A stretch of DNA of 64,000 bases from Chrysaora quinquecirrha (GCA_014526335.1 JACTAT010000037.1:14482105-14546104); one strand, 5' to 3'. Shown: positions 8,402-17,003, numbered from the stretch's first letter. Notes: generated by a model not told the origin, from the letters alone. Translations and numbers: made by a program.

Positions 8402-8483
8402 CGACGAGGATGGGATTCGAGCCCAAGCGGGCAGAGCCCAATGGATTAGCAGTCCATCGTCTTAACCACTCGGCCACCTCGTC
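8402..8483 (-). tRNA. tRNA-Ser(GCU)-like, copy 51, diverged
   Basis: Copy-1 type T-loop and D-arm changes. Confidence 0.68.
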
Positions 8484-8556
8484 TTGCATGCAATAATTCA
8501 CTGCCTCTTTGCTTTGTTTGTTATCCTTTTTTCCACTTTAGACGAAAACATATGTT

Positions 8557-8638
8557 CGACGAGGATGGGATTCGAACCCACGCGGGCAGAGCCCAATGGA
8601 TTAGCAGTCCATCGCCTTAACCACTCGGCCACCTCGTC
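8557..8638 (-). tRNA. tRNA-Ser-GCT: tRNA-Ser(GCU), copy 52, consensus
   Basis: Identical to the array consensus. Confidence 0.95.
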
Positions 8639-8713
8639 TTGCATGCAATAATTCACTGCCTCTTTGCTTTGTTTGTTATCCTTTTTTTCTATTTTAAGGA
8701 GAAAACATATTTT

Positions 8714-8795
8714 CGACGAGGATGGGATTCGAACCCACGCGGGCAGAGCCCAATGGATTAGCAGTCCATCGCCTTAATCACTCGGCCACCTCGTC
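8714..8795 (-). tRNA. tRNA-Ser(GCU)-like, copy 53
   Basis: One of the conserved D-loop GG pair is A; otherwise consensus. Confidence 0.8.
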
Positions 8796-8869
8796 TTGCA
8801 TGCAATTATTCACTGCCTCTTTGCTTTGTTTGTTATCCTTTTTTCTATTTTAAGGAGAAAACATATGTT

Positions 8870-8951
8870 CGACGAGGATGGGATTCGAACCCACGCGGGC
8901 AGAGCCCAATGGATTAGCAGTCCATCGCCTTAACCACTCGGCCACCTTGTC
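8870..8951 (-). tRNA. tRNA-Ser(GCU), copy 54
   Basis: A4-C69 acceptor mismatch only. Confidence 0.82.
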
Positions 8952-9026
8952 TTGCATGCAATAATTCACTGCCTCTTTGCTTTGTTTGTTATCCTTTTTT
9001 TCTATTTTAAGGAGAAAACATATGTT

Positions 9027-9108
9027 CAACGAGGATGGGGTTCGAACCCACGCGGGCAGAGCCCAATGGATTAGCAGTCCATCGCCTTAACCACTCGGCC
9101 ACCTCGTC
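9027..9108 (-). tRNA. tRNA-Ser(GCU), copy 55
   Basis: G1-U72 wobble and C60 in the T loop. Confidence 0.82.
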
Positions 9109-9183
9109 TTGCATGCAATTATTCACTGCCTCTTTGCTTTGTTTGTTATCCTTTTTTTCTATTTTAAGACGAAAACATATGTT

Positions 9184-9264
9184 CGACGAGAATGGGATTC
9201 GAACCCACGCGGGCAGAGCCCAAGGATTAGCAGTTCATCGCCTTAACCACTCCGCCACCTCCTC
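9184..9264 (-). tRNA. tRNA-Ser(GCU)-like, copy 56, damaged
   Basis: 81 nt. G3-G70 and A30-C40 mismatches, a D-arm change and one deleted base. Probably inactive. Confidence 0.55.
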
Positions 9265-9337
9265 TTGCATGCAATAATACACTGCCTCTTTGTTTAGTTT
9301 GTTATCCCTTTTTCCACTTTAGACGAAAAAGTATGTT

Positions 9338-9419
9338 CGACGAGGATGGGATTCGAACCCACGCGGGCAGAGCCCAATGGATTAGCAGTCCATCGCCTTA
9401 ACCACTCGGCCACCTCGTC
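9338..9419 (-). tRNA. tRNA-Ser-GCT: tRNA-Ser(GCU), copy 57, consensus
   Basis: Identical to consensus; the T-run after the gene is five bases long. Confidence 0.95.
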
Positions 9420-9492
9420 TTGCATGCAATAATACACTGCCTCTTTGCTTTGTTTGTTATCCTTTTTTCCACTTTAGACGAAAACATATGTT

Positions 9493-9574
9493 CGACGGGG
9501 ATGGGATTCGAACCCACGCGGGCAGAGCCCAATTGATTAGCAGTCCATTGCCTTAACCACTCGGCCACCTCGTC
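9493..9574 (-). tRNA. tRNA-Ser(GCU), copy 58
   Basis: A5-C68 and G29-A41 mismatches and A26. Confidence 0.68.
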
Positions 9575-9648
9575 TTGCATGCAATAATACACTGCCTCTT
9601 TGCTTTGTTTGTTATCCTTTTTTCCACTTTTAGACGAAAACATATGTT

Positions 9649-9730
9649 CGACGAGGATGGGATTCGAACCCACGCGGGCAGAGCCCAATGGATTAGCAGT
9701 CCATCGCCTTAACCACTCGGCCACCTCGTC
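9649..9730 (-). tRNA. tRNA-Ser-GCT: tRNA-Ser(GCU), copy 59, consensus
   Basis: Identical to consensus; part of a two-unit duplication with offset 311. Confidence 0.95.
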
Positions 9731-9803
9731 TTGCATGCAATAATACACTGCCTCTTTGCTTTGTTTGTTATCCTTTTTTCCACTTTAGACGAAAACATAT
9801 GTT

Positions 9804-9885
9804 CGACGGGGATGGGATTCGAACCCACGCCGGCAGAGCCCAATTGATTAGCAGTCCATCGCCTTAACCACTCGGCCACCTCGTC
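9804..9885 (-). tRNA. tRNA-Ser(GCU), copy 60
   Basis: A5-C68 and G29-A41 mismatches and one variable-arm change. Confidence 0.68.
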
Positions 9886-9959
9886 TTGCATGCAATAATA
9901 CACTGCCTCTTTGCTTTGTTTGTTATCCTTTTTTCCACTTTTAGACGAAAACATATGTT

Positions 9960-10041
9960 CGACGAGGATGGGATTCGAACCCACGCGGGCAGAGCCCAAT
10001 GGATTAGCAGTCCATCGCTTTAACCACTCGGCCACCTCGTC
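9960..10041 (-). tRNA. tRNA-Ser(GCU), copy 61
   Basis: One D-stem substitution; otherwise consensus. Confidence 0.85.
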
Positions 10042-10111
10042 TTGCATGCAATAATACACTCTCTTTGCTTTTTTGTTATACTTTTTTCCACTGTAGACGA
10101 AAACATATGTT

Positions 10112-10192
10112 CGACGAGGATGGGATTCGAACCCACGCGGGCAGAGCCCAATGGATTACAGTCCATCGCCTTAACCACTCGGCCACCTCGTC
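10112..10192 (-). pseudogene. tRNA-Ser copy 62 with broken anticodon loop
   Basis: One base is deleted inside the anticodon, leaving a six-base loop (CTGTAA). The rest matches consensus. Confidence 0.88.
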
Positions 10193-10265
10193 TTGCATGC
10201 AATAATGCACTGCCTCTTTGCTTTGTTTGTTATCCTTTTTTCCACTGTAGACGAAAACATATGTT

Positions 10266-10347
10266 CGACGAGGATGGGATTCGAACCCACGCGGGCAGAG
10301 CCCAATGGATTAGCGGTCCGTCGCCTTAACCACTCGGCCACCTCGGC
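10266..10347 (-). tRNA. tRNA-Ser(GCU)-like, copy 63, C33 variant
   Basis: C33, C28-A42 and C2-U71 changes. First of a three-unit block repeated 470 bp further on. Confidence 0.65.
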
Positions 10348-10423
10348 TTGCATGCAATAATACACTGCCTTTTGCTTTGTTTGTTATCCTTTTTTTTTCT
10401 ATTTTAAGACGAAAACATATGTT

Positions 10424-10505
10424 CGACGAGAATGGGATTCGAACCCACGCGGGCAGAGCCCAATGGATTAGCAGTCCATCGCCTTAACCACTCGGCCACC
10501 TCGTC
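10424..10505 (-). tRNA. tRNA-Ser-GCT: tRNA-Ser(GCU), copy 64
   Basis: Consensus except for the G7-U66 wobble. Confidence 0.92.
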
Positions 10506-10580
10506 TTGAATGCAATAATTCACTGCCTCTTTGCTTTGTTTGTTATCCTTTTTTTCTATTTTAAGACGAAAACATATGTT

Positions 10581-10662
10581 CGACGAGAATGGGATTCGAA
10601 CCCACGCGGGCAGAGCCCAATGGATTAGCAGTCCATCGCCTTAACCACTCGGCCACCTCGTC
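10581..10662 (-). tRNA. tRNA-Ser-GCT: tRNA-Ser(GCU), copy 65
   Basis: Consensus except for the G7-U66 wobble. Confidence 0.92.
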
Positions 10663-10735
10663 TTGCATGCAATAATGCACTGCCTCTTTGCTTTGTTTGT
10701 TATCCTTTTTTCCACTGTAGACGAAAACATATGTT

Positions 10736-10817
10736 CGACGAGGATGGGATTCAAACCCACGCGGGCAGAGCCCAATGGATTAGCGGTCCGTCGCCTTAAC
10801 CACTCGGCCACCTCGGC
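10736..10817 (-). tRNA. tRNA-Ser(GCU)-like, copy 66, C33 variant
   Basis: Copy-63 type plus a T-loop change (TTTGAAT). Confidence 0.62.
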
Positions 10818-10893
10818 TTGCATGCAATAATACACTGCCTCTTTGCTTTGTTTGTTATCCTTTTTTTTCTATTTTAAGACGAAAACATATGTT

Positions 10894-10975
10894 CGACGAG
10901 AATGGGATTCGAACCCACGCGGGCAGAGCCCAATGGATTAGCAGTCCATCGCCTTAACCACTCGGCCACCTCGTC
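10894..10975 (-). tRNA. tRNA-Ser-GCT: tRNA-Ser(GCU), copy 67
   Basis: Consensus except for the G7-U66 wobble. Confidence 0.92.
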
Positions 10976-11050
10976 TTGAATGCAATAATTCACTGCCTCT
11001 TTGCTTTGTTTGTTATCCTTTTTTTCTATTTTAAGACGAAAACATATGTT

Positions 11051-11132
11051 CGACGAGAATGGGATTCGAACCCACGCGTGCAGAGCCCAATGGATTAGCG
11101 GTCCATCGCCTTAACCACTCGGCCACCTCGTC
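11051..11132 (-). tRNA. tRNA-Ser(GCU)-like, copy 68, C33 variant
   Basis: C33, G7-U66 and one variable-arm change; close to copy 47. Confidence 0.68.
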
Positions 11133-11208
11133 TTGCATGCAATAATACACTGCCTCTTTGCTTTGTTTGTTATCCTGTTTTGTCCATTTAAAGACGAAAA
11201 CATATGTT

Positions 11209-11281
11209 CCACAAGGATGGGATATAAAACCAGGCGGGCAGAGCCCAATGGATTAGCAGTCCATCGCCTTAACCACTCGTC
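11209..11281 (-). pseudogene. Truncated tRNA-Ser, copy 69
   Basis: 73 bp; duplicate of copy 48. Confidence 0.85.
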
Positions 11282-11352
11282 TTGCATGCAATATTTCACT
11301 GTCTCTTTTTTTTTGCTATCCTTTTTTTTATTTCAAGATGAAAACACATGTT

Positions 11353-11434
11353 CGACGAGGATGGGATTCGAGCCCAAGCGGGCAGAGCCCAATGGATTAG
11401 CAGTCCATCGTCTTAACTACTCGGCCACCTCGTC
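11353..11434 (-). tRNA. tRNA-Ser(GCU)-like, copy 70, diverged
   Basis: Copy-1 type. The spacer to copy 71 is only 22 bp, so most of one spacer is deleted here. Confidence 0.65.
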
Positions 11435-11456
11435 TTGCATGGAGAAAACATATGTT

Positions 11457-11538
11457 CGACGAGGATGGGATTCGAACCGACGCGGGCAGAGCCCAATGGA
11501 TTAGCAGTCCATCGCCTTAACCACTCGGCCACCTCGTC
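11457..11538 (-). tRNA. tRNA-Ser(GCU), copy 71
   Basis: One T-stem substitution creating a mismatch; otherwise consensus. Confidence 0.8.
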
Positions 11539-11613
11539 TTGCATGCAACAATTCACTGCCTCTTTGCTTTGTTTGTTATCCTTTTTTTCTATTTTAAGGA
11601 GAAAACATATGTT

Positions 11614-11695
11614 CGACGAGGATGGGATTCGAACCCACGCGGGCAGAGCCCAATGGATTAGCAGTCCATCGCCTTAACCACTCGGCCACCTCGTC
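11614..11695 (-). tRNA. tRNA-Ser-GCT: tRNA-Ser(GCU), copy 72, consensus
   Basis: Identical to the array consensus. Confidence 0.95.
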
Positions 11696-11770
11696 TTGCA
11701 TGCAATTATTCACTGCCTCTTTGCTTTGTTTGTTATCCTTTTCTTCTATTTTAAGACGAGAACATATGTT

Positions 11771-11851
11771 CGACGAGAATGGGATTCGAACCCACGCGGG
11801 CAGAGCCCAAGGATTAGCAGTCCATCGCCTTAACGACTCGGCCACCTCCTC
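11771..11851 (-). tRNA. tRNA-Ser(GCU)-like, copy 73, damaged
   Basis: 81 nt. G3-G70 mismatch, D-loop GG lost, one base deleted near the anticodon stem. Confidence 0.55.
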
Positions 11852-11924
11852 TTGCATGCAATAATACACTGCCTCTTTGTTTAGTTTGTTATCCCTTTTT
11901 CCACTTTAGACGAAAACATATGTT

Positions 11925-12006
11925 CGACGAGGATGGGATTCGAACCCACGCGGGCAGAGCCCAATGGATTAGCAGTCCATCGCCTTAACCACTCGGCCAC
12001 CTCGTC
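11925..12006 (-). tRNA. tRNA-Ser-GCT: tRNA-Ser(GCU), copy 74, consensus
   Basis: Identical to consensus. Confidence 0.95.
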
Positions 12007-12081
12007 TTGCATTCAATAATTCACTGCCTCTTTGCTTTTTTTGTTATCCTTTTTTTCTATTCTAAGACGAAAACATATGTT

Positions 12082-12163
12082 CGACGAGAATGGGATTCGA
12101 ACCCACGCGGGCAGAGCCCAATGGATTAGCAGTCCATCGCCTTAACCACTCGGCCACCTCATC
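12082..12163 (-). tRNA. tRNA-Ser-GCT: tRNA-Ser(GCU), copy 75
   Basis: U3-G70 and G7-U66 wobbles; otherwise consensus. Confidence 0.86.
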
Positions 12164-12238
12164 TTGCATGCAATAATTCACTGCCTCTTTGCTTTTTTTG
12201 TTATCCTTTTTTTCTATTTTAAGGAGAAAACATATGTT

Positions 12239-12320
12239 CGACGAGGATGGGATTCGAACCCACGCGGGCAGAGCCCAATGGATTAGCAGTCCATCGCCTT
12301 AACCACTCGGCCACCTCGTC
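12239..12320 (-). tRNA. tRNA-Ser-GCT: tRNA-Ser(GCU), copy 76, consensus
   Basis: Identical to consensus. Confidence 0.95.
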
Positions 12321-12393
12321 TTGCATGCAATAATTCACTGCCTCTTTGTTTTGTTTGTTATCCCTTTTTCCACTTTAGACGAAAACATATGTT

Positions 12394-12475
12394 CGACGAG
12401 GTTGGGATTCGAACCCACGCGGGCAGAGCCCAATGGATTAGCGGTCCATTGCCTTAACCACTCGGCCACCTCGTC
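12394..12475 (-). tRNA. tRNA-Ser(GCU)-like, copy 77, C33 variant
   Basis: C33, A26 and a changed base at the T-stem closing pair. Confidence 0.68.
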
Positions 12476-12549
12476 TTGCATGCAATAATTCACTGCCTCT
12501 TTGCTTTTTTTTTTATCCTTTTTTCCTATTTAAGAGGAAAACATATGTT

Positions 12550-12614
12550 CGACTAGGATGGGATTCGGACCCACGCGGGCAGAGCGCAATGGATTAGCAC
12601 TCGGCCACCTCGTC
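12550..12614 (-). pseudogene. Truncated tRNA-Ser, copy 78
   Basis: 65 bp. Seventeen bases covering one anticodon-stem strand and part of the D arm are deleted; T loop and acceptor are also changed. Confidence 0.88.
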
Positions 12615-12689
12615 TTGCATGCAATAATTCACTGCCTCTTTGCTTTTTTTGTTATCCTTTTTTTCTATTCTAAGACGAAAACATATGTT

Positions 12690-12771
12690 CGACGAGGATG
12701 GGATTCGAACCCACGCGGGCAGAGCCCAATGGATTAGCAGTCCATCGCCTTAACCACTCGGCCACCTCGTC
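12690..12771 (-). tRNA. tRNA-Ser-GCT: tRNA-Ser(GCU), copy 79, consensus
   Basis: Identical to consensus. Confidence 0.95.
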
Positions 12772-12846
12772 TTGCATGCAATATTTCACTGCCTCTTTGC
12801 TTTTTTTGTTATCCTTTTTTGCTATTTTAAGACGAAAACATATGTT

Positions 12847-12928
12847 CGACGAGGATGGGATTCGAACCCACGCGGGCAGAGCCCAATGGATTAGCAGTCC
12901 ATCGCCTTAACCACTCGGCCACCTCGTC
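12847..12928 (-). tRNA. tRNA-Ser-GCT: tRNA-Ser(GCU), copy 80, consensus
   Basis: Identical to consensus. Confidence 0.95.
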
Positions 12929-13003
12929 TTGCATGCAATAATTCACTGCCTCTTTGCTTTTTTTGTTATCCTATTTTTCTATTTTATGAGGAAAACATAT
13001 GTT

Positions 13004-13085
13004 CGACGAGGATGGGGTTCGAACCCACGCGGGCTGAGCCCAATGGATTAGCAGTCCATCGCCTTAACCACTCGGCCACCTCGTC
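13004..13085 (-). tRNA. tRNA-Ser(GCU), copy 81
   Basis: C60 in the T loop and one variable-arm change. Confidence 0.82.
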
Positions 13086-13160
13086 TTGCAAGCAATAATT
13101 CACTGCCTCTTTGCTTTTTTTGTTATCCTTTTTTTCTATTCTAAGACGAAAACATATGTT

Positions 13161-13242
13161 CGACGAGGATGGGATTCGAACCCACGCGGGCAGAGCCCAA
13201 TGGATTAGCAGTCCATCGCCTTAACCACTCGGCCACCTCGTC
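13161..13242 (-). tRNA. tRNA-Ser-GCT: tRNA-Ser(GCU), copy 82, consensus
   Basis: Identical to consensus; the right-most perfect copy. Confidence 0.95.
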
Positions 13243-13314
13243 TTGCATGCAATAATTCACTGCCTCTTTGCTTTTTTTTTTCCTTTTTTCCTATTTAAGA
13301 GGAAAACATATGTT

Positions 13315-13396
13315 CGACTAGGATGGGATTCGGACCCACGCGGGCAGAGCCCAATGGATTAGCAGTCCATCGTCTTAACCACTCGGCCACCTCGTC
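13315..13396 (-). tRNA. tRNA-Ser(GCU)-like, copy 83, diverged
   Basis: G4-A69 acceptor mismatch, C55 in the T loop and a D-stem change. Confidence 0.6.
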
Positions 13397-13472
13397 TTGC
13401 ATGCAATTGTTCACTGCCTCTTTGCTGTGTTTGTTATCCTTTTCTGTCCATTTGAAGATTGAAACATATGTT

Positions 13473-13554
13473 CGACTAGGATGGGATTCTAACCCACGCG
13501 GGCAGAGCCCAATGGATTAGCAGTCCATCGCCTTAACCACTCGGCCACCTTGTC
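13473..13554 (-). tRNA. tRNA-Ser(GCU)-like, copy 84, diverged
   Basis: B box damaged (TTA instead of TTC in the T loop) and two acceptor changes. Divergence rises towards the array edge. Confidence 0.55.
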
Positions 13555-13611
13555 TTGTTGCAGCTGTGTTTTTTCTGCAGTACTGGTGCATTTAAAGATG
13601 AAAAAAGTGTT

Positions 13612-13677
13612 CGACTAGGATGACATTCAAACCCTTGCGATCAGGGTCCATAGCCTAAACCTCCCGGCCACCCTCTC
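13612..13677 (-). pseudogene. Edge relic of tRNA-Ser, copy 85
   Basis: A 66-bp heavily mutated remnant. TTCGACTAGGATG at one end and GGCCACC near the other are still alignable, followed by a preserved TTGCATGC spacer. Marks the right end of the array. Confidence 0.75.
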
Positions 13678-13680
13678 TTG

Positions 13681-13873
13681 CATGCGAGGATGTGGCTCGC
13701 TGCAATTTGGGTGTCGCCCTATACTCATCCATGTCGATTTACTAGTCCTCCTCATTTTGTTTGTACTCTTTTCTCTTGTGTGTAGGTATTCTAGTTTATT
13801 TTGATGTATTTCTATTAGATATATTTTTATGTTCTGGATTTTTCAATACTTTAACTCTTTATGTCCCTTGTAG
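13681..13873. other. Array edge, no gene seen
   Basis: Unique-looking T-rich sequence between the last tRNA relic and the exon acceptor at 13873. No further tRNA or exon recognised. Confidence 0.6.
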
Positions 13874-14799
13874 AGCATTTGCCGAGCAATTGCATTTGTG
13901 GATTCTTTAATGTCAGTGCCGAAGAAATACCTGGAGTACACAATACAAGTATGTTTTATCAATATTCTTTGTTAGTTTCTTTAATTCTTGTTAGCTGTAT
14001 TTAGATATTCCTCTGCGTGTTATAAGATAGACTTAACAAGTCTTTAGCTTGTTAGTATTCCTTCCTTTGCTTCGATCTATTTTTGTTGTGTCAAAAGCTG
14101 TGTCAAAAGCTGTGTCAAAAGCTGCAATACATGAGTAAATAGCATTTCTTCAATGTGCTGCTTTAGTGCTATTGATGCATATTTAAATGTTAAATGGAGT
14201 TTCTTTGGGAGTTTTAACTGACAGATTCACATGGTGACTAATAACATGCATGTTTTTATGGAAGTCTTTCATGTGATTTTCAAATCAGAACAAATTGTCA
14301 GTCAATCCCACATTGAGGGAAATATTTTTTAAATTGTTATTGAAAGGGCCCAATCAAGTGGGCCAAAAGCCAAAATTTTTGCTCTATTACTGAGCCAAGA
14401 AGAGGGCGCACTGGGCCAATGCCCCAATGCCCCAGCAGTTACAATGTTAGAAGATGCCCTGCTCATTGGGAAGGTCTGGTTGTTTTTACCTTGTATATAG
14501 TGAATTTAATTGTAATTTTCTGATAGATTTTTTTACAAACTGTAGTATTGTATATCAGGAAGTAGGCCTAAATTAAATATAATTTAGCTATTTTTGTTCT
14601 TTGTAAATATTCTACGTTAAATAAATTAATGATGACGGTGATGACCCTGATGTTGATGATGAACCTATTTTTGTATGAAACGCGGTAGACGCTTTGTGAC
14701 ATTGTTTCATAACGCTGTAATGTTTACGTTCATATGATGCAGGACAAGGAGACAGTATCAGACATAGCAATTCAGAGATACCGTAGAAGCTCTATGTAG
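13874..14799 (+). CDS. Last two exons of an unrecognised gene
   Basis: Two phase-compatible exons. Exon at 13874-13948 (25 codons, acceptor TTGTAG, donor GTATGT) contains FVDSLMSVPKKYLEYTIQ; exon at 14743-14799 (acceptor ATGCAG) reads DKETVSDIAIQRYRRSSM and then TAG. Both junctions are phase 0 and the sequence looks protein-like, so this is probably the C terminus of a plus-strand gene. I do not recognise the family. No upstream exon is visible between the array and 13874, so the preceding exon must lie left of the window, which would place the tRNA array inside its intron on the opposite strand; alternatively these exons are a relic. The 794-bp intron contains a 12-bp tandem repeat. Confidence 0.55.
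14087..14122. repeat. Three exact 12-bp tandem repeats
   Basis: TGTGTCAAAAGC occurs three times in direct succession, inside the intron of the gene above. Confidence 0.95.
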
Positions 14800-15260
14800 C
14801 CCCCGGGGTGCTTATTTCATTTTGGAAGTTTTTGAGAGGGCACTTGTTAGAGAGGGGGGCTTATAAGAGAGTGGGGTCTTAATAAATTTTTTAGCATATT
14901 TTGCTTTTTTTTATCAAGAGGAATAATACAGATATTAAAAAATGAACTATAAAAGAAAGTTTTAACCTTAGATCTCATGAAGTAAGGCACACATTTTGGA
15001 TATCAAACACGTTACAGCTTCATTTCATTTAATTTCGTACGTTTTCTACTGAACTTTCAAGTGACCAAAGTAAGAGGGGCCTTCATAGAGCGGGGGGGGG
15101 GCTTATTTCAAATTTTCACTTGAAAAAGGGGTTTAATAGAGAGGGGGGCTAAAAAGAGAGATGGGGCTTTATAGAGAGGAGGGTCTTATTTCAAATTTTC
15201 ACTTGAAAAAGGGGGCTTAGTAGAGAGGGGGGCTGAAAAGAGAGGGTTTTATTTGAATTC
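14800..15260. repeat. G-rich AGAGGGGGGCTT-type interspersed tandem repeat
   Basis: After the stop codon, segments such as GAGAGGGGGGCTTAT and TTTCAAATTTTCACTTGAAA recur at 14810-14880 and 15060-15250 (the second motif twice, about 86 bp apart). TTTCAAATTTTCACTTGAAA is itself nearly palindromic. This looks like a local degenerate tandem or MITE-derived repeat. No coding region seen. Confidence 0.6.
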
Positions 15261-16318
15261 TTCTCTGGACGGTTTTATATGAATAATCAACATAATGAAT
15301 ACATATGAATATATATATACATTGCCTATGATCTTGGGGTGTACATGATTGGCATGATGACATTAAATATCCATAACAAGGCACGTTTCGGTGCTTAAAT
15401 ATTTTCTTTGATATTAAATTAACGTGGCACATGATTGTTTCTCGTATAAGGAAAGTAATTATTTTTCTTATTTGAAACCGATTCACATTGATTCTAGATT
15501 CTAGATCTTGAGTTGCTGTCTCAAATGACGATCAAGATATTTTGTGTGGTATGCACTATTTTGGAAAGAATGGTCGAAGGCGGGTAACTGGAACTTAGAG
15601 ATTTCCTTAATTTTCCTCAAAGTTTCTTAAGTCTGAAGAGAATTCAATCTAAGTCCCTGAAACGATGAAATACGAAGAAAGTATACTGTTGTGGTAAACT
15701 AGTGGCAAAACTTTAGATAATGCTGGCCATGTCGATGATTAAGACAAAGTTTTTCTCTTTTCGAGGCTCGAACTTGGGGGGGGGCAATTCAATCCTCGAA
15801 AAACGTGCGAGATTCCTATCGAAGCCAAGTGATTCTTACAAGATTCCTATGGGGGAAAACAAAGAGATTTGGTGGATGTACGAGGTTCCAAGGAATGAAT
15901 TATCCCTCGACTCGAATACCCTCTGTCATCTCTTCCATTTGTTCTCGTTTTTTTGAAAACAGGGCTACCATATGTAATAGATTCGAAAGCTTCTCACTTG
16001 TTTATTTCGTTTTCTTCGGTCTCGTGTCTGTGAGTATAGGGGGTTATGCTCTTATGTTTAATAAGTATAGCATGACCAGCATCAGACATGCCTCTGTTAC
16101 CTCTTTGACCATCGGCAACGAAATACGAGAAACGATAGAAAAATACGAAACCTGGTTTACTGAACGATGACTTCAAATCAAATTTGCAGTAATAAAATGA
16201 AACAGAACAGAAGTCCTTGGAGAAACAATATGCCAGCTTTTTGGGCAAGTCATATAGTCATTTTAAGCTTACTCTTACTAAAAAACAAATTGAGCTCTGG
16301 TATGGTTAGCTAGTTTTA
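15261..16318. other. No gene recognised
   Basis: AT-rich sequence with short open frames on both strands (up to about 120 codons at 15805-16170) but no recognisable domain, splice pattern or codon bias. Treated as intergenic. Confidence 0.5.
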
Positions 16319-17003
16319 GGCCCCAGTTACACTATGCCGGCATGTCTCGTCGCGCCATGAATTTTGTATCGGATAGGGCTTTCAGTTATACTACGACGCT
16401 CCGCAAATCGTCTTGAAAATCATCCGATACATCACGCTCCGAAACCTTGTTTTTCTATTGTTTCAAAAATAAATGCGAAGCAAATCTGCGAAGGAGCTGC
16501 CGTTGCGTCTCAGTGTAATTGCAATGATCGCCACAGAAATCATGGCGCTGCGCTCGTGTAACTACTGGGCAAAATCTTATGACGGCACGAAAATCAGAAC
16601 GTAACAATATCATGCCTGCATAGTGTAAAGCCGGTTTTCCACTAGGCGAATTTGTTCGCGCGACGCGATGAATTTCGCATCGAAAGTTTGACATAGGTTT
16701 TCCACGAGGCGCTCATCTAACAATTAGAAAATCTGAATGACCTCCTTTCAAAAAATTTGGAAACGAGTTCTTTTGTCTGTTTGATTTGTTTTGGCGACTT
16801 GTGATTATTTTCTAAAAATTTGATTGGTTATCGCCTTCGATCGCTTCAAGAAAGTAGAAACTGGTCGAACTACGAAATTGATCGCGGAGAAGAGCTGCAG
16901 CGATGGATTGCGCTTGTCAAAAGTGTAATACGCATGCGTAATATCTCATCGCTTCGCGTCGCGCGAGCAAATTCGCCTAGTGGAAAACCGGCTTAACTGG
17001 GGC
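16319..17003. mobile_element. Outer MITE, Harbinger-like, containing a second MITE
   Basis: Ends are inverted: left GGCCCCAGTTACACTATGC, right GCATAGTGTAA (interrupted) ... CTGGGGC. Without the inner insertion it would be about 320 bp. No transposase. The GGCCCC terminus is reminiscent of PIF/Harbinger-type MITEs; its own target duplication is not clear. Confidence 0.7.
16629..16993. mobile_element. Inner MITE with TAA target duplication
   Basis: A 365-bp element with long terminal inverted repeats beginning AGCCGGTTTTCCACTAGG and continuing into GCGAATTTG. Flanked by TAA on both sides (16626-16628 and 16994-16996), the 3-bp TWA target preference of PIF/Harbinger elements. It sits inside the right terminal repeat of the outer MITE, so it is younger. 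Confidence 0.85.

Larger units (their letters stand above)
1..13680 (-). repeat. Tandem array of tRNA-Ser(GCU) units
   Basis: Eighty-five tRNA-Ser-like copies lie head to tail on the minus strand, period about 155 bp (82-bp tRNA plus about 73-bp spacer), continuing past the left edge. Read on the minus strand, the consensus has a perfect 7-bp acceptor stem (GACGAGG/CCTCGTC), A box TGGCCGAGTGG, anticodon loop CTGCTAA (anticodon GCU, serine AGY codons), a long type-II variable arm (GGGCTCTGCCC), B box GGTTCGAATCC and discriminator G. Just 5' of each copy is a conserved TGCATGCAA; about 7 nt after the discriminator comes GTTTTC, a plausible Pol III terminator. Spacers are T/C-rich on the plus strand. 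Higher-order duplications of 2, 3 and 6 units (offsets 311, 470 and 938 bp) show amplification by unequal exchange. In individual entries, base numbers follow standard tRNA numbering in the tRNA sense. Confidence 0.97.

Noticed and set aside
1..13680. CRISPR-like array (regular repeats and spacers)
   Set aside because: Repeats are full tRNA-Ser genes with Pol III boxes and the spacers are themselves homologous to each other; eukaryotic context.
15805..16170. 121-codon plus-strand ORF
   Set aside because: No family resemblance, no Kozak or splice support, overlapped by other equally long frames.
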